Shown here: positions 16,967-29,023 of the stretch, piece after piece
Layout: each line of letters opens with the position of its first letter
Numbering within the stretch: the first letter of the stretch is position 1
Origin: Burkholderia sp. SRS-46
GTDB taxonomy: Bacteria > Pseudomonadota > Gammaproteobacteria > Burkholderiales > Burkholderiaceae
Assembly (NCBI RefSeq): GCF_004343775.1
Contig: NZ_PTXL01000001.1
Coordinates: 1,382,305 to 1,446,304, forward strand
Reading direction: 5' to 3'
DNA: 64,000 bases
Notes under the pieces: model-generated
Seen by the model: the letters and a program-made list of their open reading frames with translations, nothing else
The model's database searches: none
What the model was told of the DNA's origin: nothing
Program-made: the position numbers and the translations under genes

Positions 16967-19294
16967 ATGACGGAAACCGTAGCACTCAAGATCGTACAGC
17001 GCATCGCCACCGAACTGACCGTCCAGCCGCGCCAGGTCGCGGCGGCAGTGCAACTCCTCGACGAAGGCGCCACCGTTCCGTTCATTGCCCGCTACCGCAA
17101 GGAAGTGACCGGCAACCTGGACGATACGCAACTGCGCCAGCTCGAAGAGCGCCTGCTGTACCTGCGCGAGCTCGAGGAGCGCCGCGCCACGATCCTCTCG
17201 AGCATCGACGAGCAAGGCAAGCTGACCGACGAGTTGCGCGCCGCGATCGACGCCGCCGACAGCAAGCAGGTGCTCGAGGATCTTTATCTGCCGTACAAGC
17301 CGAAGCGCCGTACGCGCGCGCAGATCGCCCGCGAAGCCGGCCTCGAGCCGCTCGCGCAGGCGCTGCTCGGCAACCCGCTGCTCGACCCGCAGGCCGAAGC
17401 GGCCGCCTACGTCGACGCCGACAAGGGTGTCGCCGACGTGAAGGCCGCGCTCGACGGCGCCCGCGACATCCTGTCCGAGCAGTTCGGCGAAACGGCCGAG
17501 CTGCTCGGCAAGCTGCGCGACTACCTGCACAACCAGGGCGTCGTGTCGTCGGCGGTCGTCGAAGGCAAGGAGAACGAAGAAGGCGAGAAATTCCGCGACT
17601 ATTACGACTACGCGGAAACGATCAAGACCGTACCGTCGCACCGCGCGCTCGCCCTGTTCCGCGGCCGCAACGCGGGCGTCCTGACCGTCAAGCTCGGCCT
17701 CGGCGAGGAACTCGACGCGCAGGTGCCGCACCCCGGCGAAGCGATGATCGCGCGCCATTTCGGCATCGCGAACCAGAACCGGCCGGCCGACAAGTGGCTG
17801 TCGGACGTGTGCCGCTGGTGCTGGCGCGTGAAGGTGCAACCGCACATCGAGAACGAATTGCTCACGCAACTGCGCGAGACCGCCGAGCATGAGGCAATCC
17901 GGGTGTTTGCGCGCAACCTGAAGGACCTGCTGCTCGCGGCCCCGGCCGGCCCGAAGGCCGTGATCGGTCTCGACCCCGGCCTGCGCACCGGCGTGAAGGT
18001 CGCGGTAGTCGATCGCACCGGCAAGGTGCTCGCGACCGACACGATCTACCCGCACGAGCCGCGCCGCGACTGGGACGGCTCGATCGCGAAGCTCGCGCGC
18101 ATCGCCGCGCAGACGCAGGCCGAACTGGTCAGCATCGGCAACGGCACCGCGTCGCGCGAAACCGACAAGCTCGCGAGCGAGCTGATCGCCAAGCATCCCG
18201 AGCTGCGCCTGCAGAAGATCGTCGTGTCCGAAGCCGGCGCGTCCGTCTACTCGGCGTCCGAACTCGCGGCGAAGGAGTTCCCCGAGCTCGACGTATCGCT
18301 GCGCGGCGCCGTGTCGATCGCGCGCCGCCTGCAGGATCCGCTCGCCGAGCTCGTGAAGATCGAGCCGAAGGCGATCGGCGTCGGCCAGTACCAGCACGAC
18401 GTGAACCAGCGCGAACTCGCACGCTCGCTCGACGCGGTCGTCGAGGATTGCGTGAACGCGGTCGGCGTCGACGCGAATACCGCATCGGCCGCGCTGCTCG
18501 CGCGCGTATCGGGCCTGAATGCGACGCTCGCGCGCAACATCGTCGACTACCGCGATGCGAACGGCCCGTTCCCGTCGCGCGAGCAATTGCGCAAGGTGCC
18601 GCGCCTCGGCGACAAGACCTTCGAACAGGCCGCCGGCTTCCTGCGCATCAACGGCGGCGAGAACCCGCTCGACCGCTCGTCGGTGCACCCTGAAGCGTAT
18701 CCGGTCGTCGAGCGGATTCTCGCGAAGATCAGCAAGCGCATCGACGACGTGCTCGGCAGCCGCGACGCGCTCTCCGGCCTGTCACCCGCCGAATTCGTCG
18801 ACGAGCGCTTTGGCCTGCCGACCGTGCGCGACATCCTGTCCGAGCTGGAAAAGCCGGGCCGCGATCCGCGTCCGGAATTCAAGACCGCGACGTTCCGCGA
18901 AGGCGTCGAAAAGGTGTCGGATCTGGTGCCGGACATGGTCCTCGAGGGCGTCGTGACGAACGTCGCCGCGTTCGGCGCGTTCGTCGATATCGGCGTGCAC
19001 CAGGACGGCCTCGTCCACGTGTCTGCGATGTCGACGAAGTTCATCAAGGATCCGCACGAAGTCGTGAAGGCCGGCCAGGTGGTCAAGGTCAAGGTGCTCG
19101 ACGTCGACGTGAAGCGCCAGCGCATTTCGCTGACGATGCGTCTCGACGACGATGCGACCCCGGGCGCACTGGCGCGCGGCGGCCAGCAGGATCGCGGCAG
19201 CGCGGGCCGTGGCGGCCAGGCGCGGCCGCCCCGCTCGCGCGAGCCGGAACCGGCCGGCGCGATGGCCGCGGCATTCGCGAAACTCAAGCGCTAA
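16967..19294 (+). CDS. tex: Tex, S1-domain RNA-binding transcription accessory protein
   Basis: Tex binds single-stranded RNA and is linked to transcription of stress and toxin genes. The 775-residue product has the helical N-terminal domain, a YqgF/RuvC-like fold containing [18 protein letters not shown], helix-hairpin-helix segments ([20 protein letters not shown]) and a C-terminal S1 domain ([15 protein letters not shown]). The last 45 residues are an Arg/Gly-rich tail. The start ATG 16967 gives [13 protein letters not shown], the usual Tex N-terminus. The frame opens to 16844, but those residues do not belong to the family. No strong ribosome site is visible. A terminator shared with kup follows. 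Confidence 0.95.
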   Translation: MTETVALKIVQRIATELTVQPRQVAAAVQLLDEGATVPFIARYRKEVTGNLDDTQLRQLEERLLYLRELEERRATILSSIDEQGKLTDELRAAIDAADSKQVLEDLYLPYKPKRRTRAQIAREAGLEPLAQALLGNPLLDPQAEAAAYVDADKGVADVKAALDGARDILSEQFGETAELLGKLRDYLHNQGVVSSAVVEGKENEEGEKFRDYYDYAETIKTVPSHRALALFRGRNAGVLTVKLGLGEELDAQVPHPGEAMIARHFGIANQNRPADKWLSDVCRWCWRVKVQPHIENELLTQLRETAEHEAIRVFARNLKDLLLAAPAGPKAVIGLDPGLRTGVKVAVVDRTGKVLATDTIYPHEPRRDWDGSIAKLARIAAQTQAELVSIGNGTASRETDKLASELIAKHPELRLQKIVVSEAGASVYSASELAAKEFPELDVSLRGAVSIARRLQDPLAELVKIEPKAIGVGQYQHDVNQRELARSLDAVVEDCVNAVGVDANTASAALLARVSGLNATLARNIVDYRDANGPFPSREQLRKVPRLGDKTFEQAAGFLRINGGENPLDRSSVHPEAYPVVERILAKISKRIDDVLGSRDALSGLSPAEFVDERFGLPTVRDILSELEKPGRDPRPEFKTATFREGVEKVSDLVPDMVLEGVVTNVAAFGAFVDIGVHQDGLVHVSAMSTKFIKDPHEVVKAGQVVKVKVLDVDVKRQRISLTMRLDDDATPGALARGGQQDRGSAGRGGQARPPRSREPEPAGAMAAAFAKLKR

Positions 19295-19312
19295 GCATCG
19301 CGCGCGCCAAAC

Positions 19313-19342
19313 AAAAAGCCCGCCTGACGGCGGGCTTTTTTT
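19313..19342. terminator. Bidirectional intrinsic terminator between tex and kup
   Basis: The stem GCCCGCC/GGCGGGC with loop TGAC has AAAAA before and seven T after. It serves convergent tex and kup. Confidence 0.9.
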
Positions 19343-19388
19343 CGTTCAGGCGGCAGGCGGGCGAGTGCGAGGCCGCGCCTGCGAGCCG

Positions 19389-21308
19389 TCAAATCTCGAT
19401 CTTCGTGCCGAGCTCGACCACCCGGTTCGCCGGGATCGAGAAGAAGTCGGTCGGCTTTGCGGCGTTCTGGTGCATCCACGCGAACACGCGCTCGCGCCAG
19501 ATCGACATGCCGGGCAGCTGGGTCGGCACGACCGTTTCGCGCGCGAGGAAGAACGACGTATCCATCAGCTCGAACGTCATGCCGTGGGTCCGGCCGAACT
19601 CCTCGAGCACCGCCTTCACGTCCGGCGTCTCGTTGAAGCCGTATTCGGCCTTCACGATGTACAGGCCGCCGCCCGCGTCGCGCGCGCTCAGGCGCTTGTC
19701 GTCGCGCACGTACGGGATGTCGCGCGTGACGAACGTGAGGAACAGCGTCCGCTCGTGCAGCACCTTGTTGTGCTTCAGGTTGTGCAGCAGGCTGACGGGC
19801 ACGAGCTTGTCGTTGCCGGTCAGGTAGATCGCGGTGCCCGACACGCGGTGCGGCGGATGCGCGAGCAGCCCTTGCAGGAACGGCTCGAGCGGAATGCCGT
19901 CGGCGGCCGTACGCTCCTTGACGATGTGACGGCCCTTGAACCACGTCATCAGCAGGAAGAACAGCAGCGCGCCGATGCCGATCGGCAGCCAGCCGCCCTG
20001 CGCAACCTTCAGCAGGTTCGCGCCGAAGAAGCCGAGGTCGATCGCCAGGAACACGGCGATGATCGCACCGACCAGCAGCCTGTTCCAGTTCCACACCTTC
20101 ACCATCACGACGCACGCGAGGATGGTCGTGATCACCATCGTCGCCGTCACCGCGATGCCGTACGCCGCGGCAAGGTTGTCGGAGCTCTTGAAGCCGACCA
20201 CGATGCACAGGATCACGAACAGCAGCAGCCAGTTCACGACCGGCACGTAGATCTGGCCGATCGCCAGTTCGGACGTGTGCAGCACCTTCATGCGCGGCAC
20301 GTAGCCGAGCTGGATCGCCTGGGCGGTCAGCGAATACGCGCCGGAAATCACCGCCTGCGACGCGATCACGGTCGCCACCGTCGACAGCACGACGAGCGGC
20401 AGCAGGCCCCACTCAGGCGCCAGCAGGAAGAACGGATTCTCGATCGCCTTCGGATTCTGGATCAGCAGCGCGCCCTGCCCGAAATAGTTGAGCACGAGCG
20501 ACGGCATCACGAGCCCGTAGGCGGCCAGGCGGATCGGCTTCGCGCCGAAGTGGCCCATGTCCGCATAGAGCGCTTCCGCGCCCGTCAGCACCAGCACGAC
20601 GGAACCGAGCACCACGTAGGCCTGCAGCAGGTGATCGGACATGAAGCTCACGGCGTAGTACGGGTTGATCGCCGCGACGATGCCGGGCACGCGCACGATG
20701 TGGTACACGCCGAGCGCCGCGATGACGATGAACCACACCACCATGATCGGGCCGAACAGCTTGCCGACCGTCGCGGTGCCGTGACGCTGGATCCAGAACA
20801 GCGCGATCAGGATCACGATCGTGATCGGCAGCACGAGATGGGACAGATGCGGGGTCGCGATCTCGAGGCCTTCGACCGCCGACATCACCGAGATCGCCGG
20901 TGTGATCACCGCGTCACCGTAGAACATGCACGCACCGAAGATCCCGAGCGCCATCAGCGCGCCCGTGACGCGGGTCTTCGAATCGAGCGGCCGCAGCGAC
21001 AGCGCCATCAGTGCCAGCACGCCGCCTTCGCCGTTGTTGTCGGCGCGCATCACGAACAGCAGGTACTTGATGCCAACCACGAGCATGATTGCCCAGAACA
21101 GCAGCGAGATCACGCCGAGGATCGAGCTTTCGGTGAGCGGAATGCCGTGCGCGGGGCTGAACGCCTCCTTGAGCGAATACAGAGGACTCGTGCCGATGTC
21201 GCCGAACACGACGCCGATGGCGGCAATTGCGAGCGCCTGGAGCGAATGCTGTTGCGTCGGCGAGTGTGGCGCGTGGATCGCGTCGGTCGCGTGGGTCGTA
21301 TCGTTCAT
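19389..21308 (-). CDS. kup: Kup potassium uptake protein
   Basis: Kup is an inner-membrane K+/H+ symporter. The 639-residue product has the family N-terminal signature [19 protein letters not shown] and about twelve hydrophobic segments in the first 450 residues. The cytoplasmic C-terminal domain ends the protein ([19 protein letters not shown]). Length and motifs match low-affinity Kup (TrkD) proteins. The start ATG 21308 begins MNDTTHATD; the ribosome site is weak. It seems monocistronic: the next gene upstream begins 250 bases away, and a terminator follows. Confidence 0.95.
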   Translation of the reverse strand: MNDTTHATDAIHAPHSPTQQHSLQALAIAAIGVVFGDIGTSPLYSLKEAFSPAHGIPLTESSILGVISLLFWAIMLVVGIKYLLFVMRADNNGEGGVLALMALSLRPLDSKTRVTGALMALGIFGACMFYGDAVITPAISVMSAVEGLEIATPHLSHLVLPITIVILIALFWIQRHGTATVGKLFGPIMVVWFIVIAALGVYHIVRVPGIVAAINPYYAVSFMSDHLLQAYVVLGSVVLVLTGAEALYADMGHFGAKPIRLAAYGLVMPSLVLNYFGQGALLIQNPKAIENPFFLLAPEWGLLPLVVLSTVATVIASQAVISGAYSLTAQAIQLGYVPRMKVLHTSELAIGQIYVPVVNWLLLFVILCIVVGFKSSDNLAAAYGIAVTATMVITTILACVVMVKVWNWNRLLVGAIIAVFLAIDLGFFGANLLKVAQGGWLPIGIGALLFFLLMTWFKGRHIVKERTAADGIPLEPFLQGLLAHPPHRVSGTAIYLTGNDKLVPVSLLHNLKHNKVLHERTLFLTFVTRDIPYVRDDKRLSARDAGGGLYIVKAEYGFNETPDVKAVLEEFGRTHGMTFELMDTSFFLARETVVPTQLPGMSIWRERVFAWMHQNAAKPTDFFSIPANRVVELGTKIEI

Positions 21309-21559
21309 ATGAAGCGTAATAATCGGGTCCAGAGTCGGACAAAACGAGCGCTATTCTACCCGCGCGTGCACCGGATGCCGCCTTGCCCTGTTGCCGCGAA
21401 ACCACGTCTTCCGCGCCACCCATGCAACGCCGCGCGAGCTGTGGCAGGGCTGCCATCATAGCTGCGGCGGCAACGCCTGCCTACCCGGATCGCGATGCAC
21501 CAATGAAAACGGCGCCGCAAGCGGCGCCGTTCATGAGGCCTGGCGAGGCGGGCGAGCGC

Positions 21560-22153
21560 TTACGCGCCCGCGCCGTTACGCTGCGCGTTGCCGCGCTTGA
21601 TCCATGCCTCGAGATTGTGCGGACGGACCGTGTCCCACTCCTCGAACGGCTGATGGATCCACGGGTTCGTCGGCAGGAACTGCACGTGGTAGTCGGGCTT
21701 CACTTTCGAGCAGCCCTTGTACCAGAGCACCGCCGAGCGCACCGCCGTGACCGCCGGATAGCGCTCCTTCAGGTGCTCCTGCACGCGCGCGAGCGTGACG
21801 CCGGAATCGACCAGGTCATCGACCAGCAGCACGTTGCCCGCGAGATGGCCGCGCGTCATCGTGATGTACTGCGCGATGTCGAGATCGCCCTGCTCGCGGC
21901 CGGCCGCTTCCCGATACGAGCTGGTCGCGAGGATCGCGAGCGGCACGTCGTAGATGCGCGACAGCTGATCGCCGACACGCAGGCCGCCGCGCGCAAGGCA
22001 CAGGATCTGGTCGAACTTCCAGCCGGATTCATGCACCTGGAGCGCGAGCAACTCGATCAGGCGGTGATACTCGTCCCAACCCACCCACAGGTTCTTGTCA
22101 TCGTTGCGCGGATCGGACATCACGAGCGACGTCATCGTGTTCTGCTTCGTCAT
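21560..22153 (-). CDS. Purine phosphoribosyltransferase-like protein
   Basis: The 197-residue product carries the type I PRTase PRPP loop VLLVDDLVDSGVTL (about residues 110-123) and LARGGLRVG near residue 54. It probably transfers ribose-5-phosphate from PRPP to a purine such as hypoxanthine, guanine or xanthine, but the hood region does not let me name the base. Its start ATG 22153 lies six bases after the purA stop, so it is in the purA operon, which fits a purine-salvage role. An internal ATG (residue 12, before SDPRNDDKN) is a possible alternative start. Confidence 0.85.
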   Translation of the reverse strand: MTKQNTMTSLVMSDPRNDDKNLWVGWDEYHRLIELLALQVHESGWKFDQILCLARGGLRVGDQLSRIYDVPLAILATSSYREAAGREQGDLDIAQYITMTRGHLAGNVLLVDDLVDSGVTLARVQEHLKERYPAVTAVRSAVLWYKGCSKVKPDYHVQFLPTNPWIHQPFEEWDTVRPHNLEAWIKRGNAQRNGAGA

Positions 22154-22159
22154 CGAGTG

Positions 22160-23515
<1,356 letters not shown>

Positions 23516-23620
23516 TTAGCTGGTTAAAAACGTATTCTACCTATGTTCGCGTGCGATTCCGAATTTTTCCGTTTCGCTTCAACGATATGGCACGCCAAAA
23601 CACGGCCCGCGAACGCCTTT

Positions 23621-24769
23621 TTAGCGGGGTTCGACCACCCACGCACCGTTGCGCTCGACGAGCAAACGGTCGCATGCGAACTCGTCGAGCACGTGGTCGT
23701 GCCCCGGCAGCGCCTGGATCACGACCTCGCCCGCATCGCGCAGCGCCGCGACGGCCGCACGCAGCGTGTCGTCCTGCGCCCATGGCGCGAGGATCGCGGT
23801 GCCGCGCGCCTCGACCGGCGAAATGCGCGCGATTTCGCGCAGGTCCAGCGAGAAGCCGGTCGCCGGACGCGCCCGGCCGTAGGCCTGGCCGACATGGTCG
23901 TAGCGGCCGCCCCGGGCGACCGCGTTGGGCACGCCGTCGACGTACGCCGAGAACATCGCGCCGCTGTGATACGCGTAGCCGCGCAGGTCGGCAAGATCGA
24001 TCGCCACCTCGGCATCCCGCACCTGCGCCGCGAGTTGCGCGAGATCGTCGAGCGCCCGCGTGATTTCCGGCAGCGCCGGCAACTTCGCGCGCGCCTCGTC
24101 GAGCACGCTCGCGTCGCCGTACAGGTGCGGCAGCGCGCGCAGCGCGGCGCGCGTGTCGGCGCCCAGGTCGTCGGTCAGCTCGTTCAGCAGCGGCACGTCC
24201 TTGCCCGCCAGTGCGTCGTACAGCGCCTCGCCGCGCGCGGCCGCCTGCGCATCCCGCGCGAACAGCGCCGCGAGCACGCCGGCGTGGCACAGGTCGAGAC
24301 GGATGCGCGACAGGCCGGTCAGGCGCAATGCGTCGAGCATCAGCTGCTGGATCTCGAGGTCGGCCTCGAGCCCGGCATGGCCGTAGATCTCGGCGCCGAT
24401 CTGGATCTGCTCGCGCGTCGCGTGCAGGCCGCGCGGACGCGTGTGCAGCACGTTGCCCGCGTAGCAGAGGCGCGTCACGCCCTGGCGATTCAGCAGATGC
24501 GCGTCGATGCGCGCGACCTGCGGCGTGATGTCCGCGCGCAGGCCGAGCGTGCGCCCCGACAGCTGGTCGACCAGCTTGAAGGTGCGCAGGCGCAGATCGT
24601 TGCCGCCGCTCGTCAGCAGCGACTCGAGATACTCGAGCAGCGGCGGCATCACCATCTCGTAGCCGTACGAGCGGAAGCGGTCGAGCAGCCTGCGGCGCAG
24701 CTCCTCGATCTTGCGCGCTTCCGACGGCAATACGTCGGCAATATTCTCGGGAAGTAACCAGGTCGACAT
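23621..24769 (-). CDS. hisZ: ATP phosphoribosyltransferase regulatory subunit HisZ
   Basis: HisZ is a catalytically inactive HisRS paralogue that pairs with short-form HisG to make the first enzyme of histidine synthesis. The 382-residue product has class II synthetase-like motifs (LLEYLESLL, then [24 protein letters not shown]) but lacks the HisRS anticodon-binding domain. A true hisS is present at 32476-33816, which supports HisZ here. It reads with DUF2065 upstream and purA downstream. Confidence 0.93.
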   Translation of the reverse strand: MSTWLLPENIADVLPSEARKIEELRRRLLDRFRSYGYEMVMPPLLEYLESLLTSGGNDLRLRTFKLVDQLSGRTLGLRADITPQVARIDAHLLNRQGVTRLCYAGNVLHTRPRGLHATREQIQIGAEIYGHAGLEADLEIQQLMLDALRLTGLSRIRLDLCHAGVLAALFARDAQAAARGEALYDALAGKDVPLLNELTDDLGADTRAALRALPHLYGDASVLDEARAKLPALPEITRALDDLAQLAAQVRDAEVAIDLADLRGYAYHSGAMFSAYVDGVPNAVARGGRYDHVGQAYGRARPATGFSLDLREIARISPVEARGTAILAPWAQDDTLRAAVAALRDAGEVVIQALPGHDHVLDEFACDRLLVERNGAWVVEPR

Positions 24770-24866
24770 CGGTACGGTCCTACGACAGGAAACTGGGCGC
24801 GCGACACGCGCACCGCGGTGTGAATCGAAATCGGATCGGGAACGGACGGGCCGGTGGCCGTCCGGA

Positions 24867-25058
24867 TCAGGTGGCGAGCAGCAGCAGCGTGATCCCGAGC
24901 GCCATGACGATCAGCCCGCCGATCCGGATATGATGCGGCGGCCGCTCCGCTATTCTACGAAACGTGTCGCGCCAGGCGACGGGAAACACGAAGGGGAACG
25001 CCCCTTCGATGATCAGCATCAGCGCAACTGCAAGCAACAACGAGCCAGCCAAGTCCAT
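24867..25058 (-). CDS. DUF2065 small membrane protein
   Basis: The 63-residue product has two hydrophobic helices ([19 protein letters not shown] and [15 protein letters not shown]) joined by a basic loop with [18 protein letters not shown]. This is the DUF2065 pattern, always found downstream of hflC in this cluster; its function is unknown. The gene starts at ATG 25058, 36 bases after hflC. A role with the HflKC membrane complex is inferred from context only. Confidence 0.88.
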   Translation of the reverse strand: MDLAGSLLLAVALMLIIEGAFPFVFPVAWRDTFRRIAERPPHHIRIGGLIVMALGITLLLLAT

Positions 25059-25094
25059 GCGATCGACGGCGCCGCGCGTCGCGGCGCCCCAAGG

Positions 25095-25997
25095 TCAGTG
25101 TTTGCGGGGAGCGGGCGCCGCCGGTGCGGCGGCGCCGCCCGTCGGGCTGCGCATGAAGCGGAAGAACTCGCTGTCGGGGTCGACGACGATGATGTCGTTG
25201 CGCTTGAACGTGTTGCGATACGCCTGCAGGCTCGCATAGAACTGGTAGAACTGCGGATCGCGGCCGAACGCGTCGGCGGCGATCGTGGCGGCTTTCCCGT
25301 CGCCCTCGCCCTTGATCGTCTGCGCCGACTTGTACGCATTCGCGAGCACGGCCTGCTGCTCGCGCTCGGCATTCGCCTTGATCTGCTCGACGTCCGCCGC
25401 GCCCTCGGCACGCACCTGGGCGGCCTGGCCGCGCAGCGCCGTGATCATCCGCTGGTAGGCCGCATCGGCTTGCGCGGCCGGCAGGTCGACCCGCGTGAGC
25501 TGGACGTCGACCACGTCGACGCCGAATCCGGCCGCAGCCGCCTTCAGCGCGCCGCGAGCGGCATCTGCGATCGCGCGCTGCCCGCCGATCGCATCGTCGA
25601 GCGCGCGCTTGCCGATCGCGTCGCCGAGCGCACCCTTCAGCGCGGCGCCGAGGCGATCGGCGGCCGCGGCCGCCTCGCCGCCGGTCGCGGCGAAATACTT
25701 CATCGGATCGGCAATGCGGTACTTGACCGCATAGCTGACGAGCAGGTCGTGCTTGTCCGCGGTCGCGAACTGCAGCGGATCCGCAGACTCGAGCGACTGC
25801 AGGCGGGTGTCGATCAGCGTCGCCGTCTGCAGCGGCGGCGGCAGCTTGAAGTGGACGCCGGGGCCGGCCAGGATCGGCTCCGCGCCCGAGCGGCCCGACA
25901 GCACGGCCGCGTGACGCGGGCCGACGGTCAGGATGGTCGACGACGCCGCAAAGGCGGCGATCACGATTGCGACGACGAGCGCAATGATTCGGTTCAT
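25095..25997 (-). CDS. hflC: HflC, SPFH-domain modulator of FtsH
   Basis: HflC and HflK form a large periplasmic cage around the FtsH protease. The 300-residue product has one N-terminal membrane helix (MNRIIALVVAIVIAAFA) and an SPFH/band-7 domain. Coiled helix with VRAEGAADVEQIKANAERE and IKGEGDGKAATIAADAFG follows, and it ends in a short Ala/Pro tail. Start ATG 25997 is supported by GGGGAG upstream. It begins 14 bases after hflK. Confidence 0.96.
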   Translation of the reverse strand: MNRIIALVVAIVIAAFAASSTILTVGPRHAAVLSGRSGAEPILAGPGVHFKLPPPLQTATLIDTRLQSLESADPLQFATADKHDLLVSYAVKYRIADPMKYFAATGGEAAAAADRLGAALKGALGDAIGKRALDDAIGGQRAIADAARGALKAAAAGFGVDVVDVQLTRVDLPAAQADAAYQRMITALRGQAAQVRAEGAADVEQIKANAEREQQAVLANAYKSAQTIKGEGDGKAATIAADAFGRDPQFYQFYASLQAYRNTFKRNDIIVVDPDSEFFRFMRSPTGGAAAPAAPAPRKH

Positions 25998-26011
25998 GAC
26001 TTGCGCTCCCC

Positions 26012-27358
26012 TTACTTCAGATCGTCTTCACGCGACCGGCTGCGGAACCCTTCGCGCGATCGCAGCGTGTCGCCGCCGGCTGCCGACGCGGCGGCGGCCG
26101 CGCTGGCCGGCGCGTTCGCCGTCGGCGTGCCGGTCGCGGCCGGCACGGACGCCCCATCGGCCGAGGAAGCGCCGGACGGCGCCGGGGCGCTCGCCGCGCC
26201 CTGCCGGCCCTGCTCGACCAGCTTGTCGAGCGGGAGATACAGCACGTTGTTGCCGCCCTTGTTGCCGACGAAGACCTTCGTCGAGTTCGAATAGATTTCC
26301 TGCATGGTCTCGAGGTACATGCGTTCGCGGATCACGGCAGGCGCCTTCGAATATTGCGCATAGACCTGCTTGAATCGCTCGGCGTCGCCTTCGGCCTGCG
26401 TGACGACGCGGTCCGAATACGCCTTCGCCTCGTCGATCAGCTTCGCGGCATCGCCCTGCGCCTTCGGCAGCAGGTCGTTCGCATAGGCCTGCGCGGCACG
26501 CTTGGCCGCCTCGCGCTCGTCGCGCGCCTTTGCCACTTCGCCGTAGGCGGCCTGCGTCTGCTCCGGCGCCGCGACGCTTTGCATCGTCACGGACGTGACT
26601 TCGAGCCCGGTCTGATAGCGGTCGAGATCGCGCTGGATCGCTTCGGTCAGTTGCTGGCGTAGCGCATCGCGATCCTGGCTGAGCACGTCCGCCGCGCTGC
26701 GGGCGCCGACGATCGCACGCACCGCGGCCTGCGCGGCCTGCGTCACGCTGCGATCGGGGTCGACGCTGCGGAACAGGTAGTCGGTCGCCGAACGAACCCG
26801 GTATTGCACGCTGAAACGCACGTCGACGATGTCCGCGTCGCGCGTCAGCATCGACGCTTCCTTCACGTTCGCGAGACGCACGACGTTGTTGCGGCCGATC
26901 TCGATCGAGCGGCTCTGCGACGTATCGACGATCTCATGCGACGCGAACGGATACGGCGCGCGCCAGTGCACGCCCTGGCCGACGGTGCCGGCCAGCCGGC
27001 CCATCTGCAGCACGACGCCCGTCTGGCCCTCCGGCACGACATACAGGCCGCTGCCGGCATAGACCGCGACCAGCACGCCGATCACGATGCCGACGCCAAC
27101 TCGCGCGGCACGGCCGTTGTCCGGACGGAAGCCGTTGCCGCCCTTGCCGCCGAACAGGCCGCCCAGGCGACGGTTGAAATTGCGCCACATCTCGTCGAGA
27201 TCGGGCGGGCCTTCGCCGTCGCCGCTCGGTGGGCGCTTCGATTCGTTCGCGCGGGGCTTGGGCTCGCCATTGCCTTCGCCACGGCCCCAGCGAGGATCGT
27301 TGATCGACAGCAAGGCGCGCATCCGCCGCCAGGTACTCCGCTCGTTGTATTCGTTCAC
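26012..27358 (-). CDS. hflK: HflK, SPFH-domain modulator of FtsH
   Basis: HflK is the partner of HflC. The 448-residue product has a Gly/Asn/Arg-rich cytoplasmic head (1-90), a membrane helix (VGVGIVIGVLVAVYAGSGL), the SPFH domain (SIEIGRNNVVRL...EASMLTRDADIVDVRF) and helical C-terminal repeats. An Ala-rich tail ends the protein. The start is a GTG at 27358 (GTGAACGAATAC) without a clear ribosome site, so it could move slightly. It lies between hflX and hflC. Confidence 0.95.
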   Translation of the reverse strand: MNEYNERSTWRRMRALLSINDPRWGRGEGNGEPKPRANESKRPPSGDGEGPPDLDEMWRNFNRRLGGLFGGKGGNGFRPDNGRAARVGVGIVIGVLVAVYAGSGLYVVPEGQTGVVLQMGRLAGTVGQGVHWRAPYPFASHEIVDTSQSRSIEIGRNNVVRLANVKEASMLTRDADIVDVRFSVQYRVRSATDYLFRSVDPDRSVTQAAQAAVRAIVGARSAADVLSQDRDALRQQLTEAIQRDLDRYQTGLEVTSVTMQSVAAPEQTQAAYGEVAKARDEREAAKRAAQAYANDLLPKAQGDAAKLIDEAKAYSDRVVTQAEGDAERFKQVYAQYSKAPAVIRERMYLETMQEIYSNSTKVFVGNKGGNNVLYLPLDKLVEQGRQGAASAPAPSGASSADGASVPAATGTPTANAPASAAAAASAAGGDTLRSREGFRSRSREDDLK

Positions 27359-27405
27359 CAGAGTTTGTTCACCAGATTAGACGCCGGCAAACCGGCCGGG
27401 ACCGG

Positions 27406-28584
27406 TTAGCGCCCGTGTTCGGAGAGCGTGTGGTCTTCGTGTGATTCTGCGGGCGCGCCGTCGAGCGGCATCGCGCCGGAAAGATGTTCCGCGGAGGCGA
27501 TCTCGGCGATGGCGGCGCGCAGCGCGTCCAGACCCTGACCGGTGCGCGCGCTCAAAAAGACGCGCGAAATATTACCATACTCGTCCCGCTCGACCGCGTC
27601 GCCCCGGGCCGCCAGCTCGGGCACGGCGTCGATCTTGTTGAACACCAGCACCTGCCGGATCGTGTCCGCGCCGATCTCGTGCAGCACGCCGTTGACCTGC
27701 TCGATCTGCTCGAGCCGTACCGCGCTCGATGCATCGACGACATGCAGCAGCAAGTCCGCGTGGATCGTTTCCTCGAGCGTCGCGCGGAATGCCGCGACCA
27801 GCTGGTGCGGCAGCTCGCGAATGAAACCAACGGTGTCCGACACCACGATCTGGCCCACTTCGTCGCCGAGATACACGCGCCGCGACGTCGTGTCGAGCGT
27901 TGCGAACAGCTGGTCGGCCGCGTATGCCTGCGCTTTCGTCAGCGCATTGAACAGCGTCGACTTGCCCGCGTTCGTATAGCCGACGAGCGACACCGACATC
28001 GTGCCGCTGCGGGCTCGCTGGCGGCGCTGCGTGCTGTGCTGCCGGCGCAGCCGGTCGAGGCGCGTCTTCAGCATCTTGATGCGCTCGCCGATCAGCCGGC
28101 GGTCGGTTTCAAGCTGGGTTTCGCCAGGGCCGCGCAGGCCGATACCGCCCTTTTGCCGTTCCAGGTGGGTCCACGCGCGAATCAGCCGGGTCGACAGGTA
28201 TTGCAGTTGCGCGAGCTCGACCTGCAGCTTGCCTTCGTGGCTGCGTGCACGCTGCGCGAAGATGTCGAGAATGAGGCTGGTGCGGTCGACGACGCGCCTG
28301 TTAAGCGTACGCTCCAGATTGCGTTGCTGGGCCGGCGCGAGTGCGTGGTTGAAGATGACGATTTCGACGTCGTTGGCTTCGCAGGCCAGCCGCAATTCTT
28401 CGGCTTTGCCGCTGCCGACGAACATTGCGGCATCGGGACTGGACCGGCGGCCGGTCAGCGTGACGGCGGGATGCGCACCGGCGCTGGATGCGAGAAGACT
28501 GAGTTCTTCGAGACTGGCTTCGAAATCGGTCTTGCCGAAATCGATGCCGACGAGCGCTGCGTTGATCAAATTGTCAGGTGTCAA
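27406..28584 (-). CDS. hflX: GTPase HflX
   Basis: HflX is a ribosome-binding GTPase that splits stalled 70S ribosomes. The 392-residue product has the N-terminal HflX domain (VGSGKAEELR, FNHALAPAQQRNLE), the linker GIGLRGPGETQLETDRR, G1 GYTNAGKST, G3 DTVGFIRELP and G4 NKID. The start is uncertain: the frame opens with TTG at 28584 (MTPDNLINAAL), and a second TTG at 28569 is possible. Neither has a good ribosome site. It follows hfq by 57 bases, as in E. coli hfq-hflX-hflK-hflC. Confidence 0.95.
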   Translation of the reverse strand: MTPDNLINAALVGIDFGKTDFEASLEELSLLASSAGAHPAVTLTGRRSSPDAAMFVGSGKAEELRLACEANDVEIVIFNHALAPAQQRNLERTLNRRVVDRTSLILDIFAQRARSHEGKLQVELAQLQYLSTRLIRAWTHLERQKGGIGLRGPGETQLETDRRLIGERIKMLKTRLDRLRRQHSTQRRQRARSGTMSVSLVGYTNAGKSTLFNALTKAQAYAADQLFATLDTTSRRVYLGDEVGQIVVSDTVGFIRELPHQLVAAFRATLEETIHADLLLHVVDASSAVRLEQIEQVNGVLHEIGADTIRQVLVFNKIDAVPELAARGDAVERDEYGNISRVFLSARTGQGLDALRAAIAEIASAEHLSGAMPLDGAPAESHEDHTLSEHGR

Positions 28585-28641
28585 GATTTGGCGGCTGGCA
28601 TCGGTCGCACACGGCGACCGGATGCCGGCCGCGGCGATAGG

Positions 28642-28881
28642 TTAGGACGAGGCTTCCGCGTCCGGGTGGAAGTTCACCGGGCGCGCCGGCACGACCGTCG
28701 AGATGGCGTGCTTGTAGACCATCTGGGTCACCGTATTACGGAGCAACACGACGTACTGGTCGAACGATTCGATGTTCCCCTGGAGCTTGATCCCGTTGAC
28801 GAGATAAATCGAAACCGGAACGTGCTCCTTGCGCAGTGCGTTCAAAAACGGGTCTTGTAACAATTGCCCTTTGTTGCTCAT
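28642..28881 (-). CDS. hfq: RNA chaperone Hfq
   Basis: Hfq is the hexameric Sm-like protein that pairs small RNAs with mRNAs. The 79-residue product has the Sm1 motif ([19 protein letters not shown]) and Sm2 motif ([12 protein letters not shown]), including the His of the proximal RNA pocket (YKHAIS). The C-terminal tail is short ([14 protein letters not shown]). Start ATG 28881 lies behind GGAG; the frame opening four codons earlier is not needed. It lies between der and hflX. Confidence 0.97.
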
Positions 28882-29023
28882 GGCGTACTCCATCTTTTTT
28901 TGCAGGTTGATCTGGATTGGCGAGGAAGAAAAAGAGATCCGGCGCCAATCGCTACACTATAGCCGATTTTGCCTGCCCCGCCCGGGCCCAGGCCATACGG
29001 CCTATCCCTTGCGGGGCGTGCGT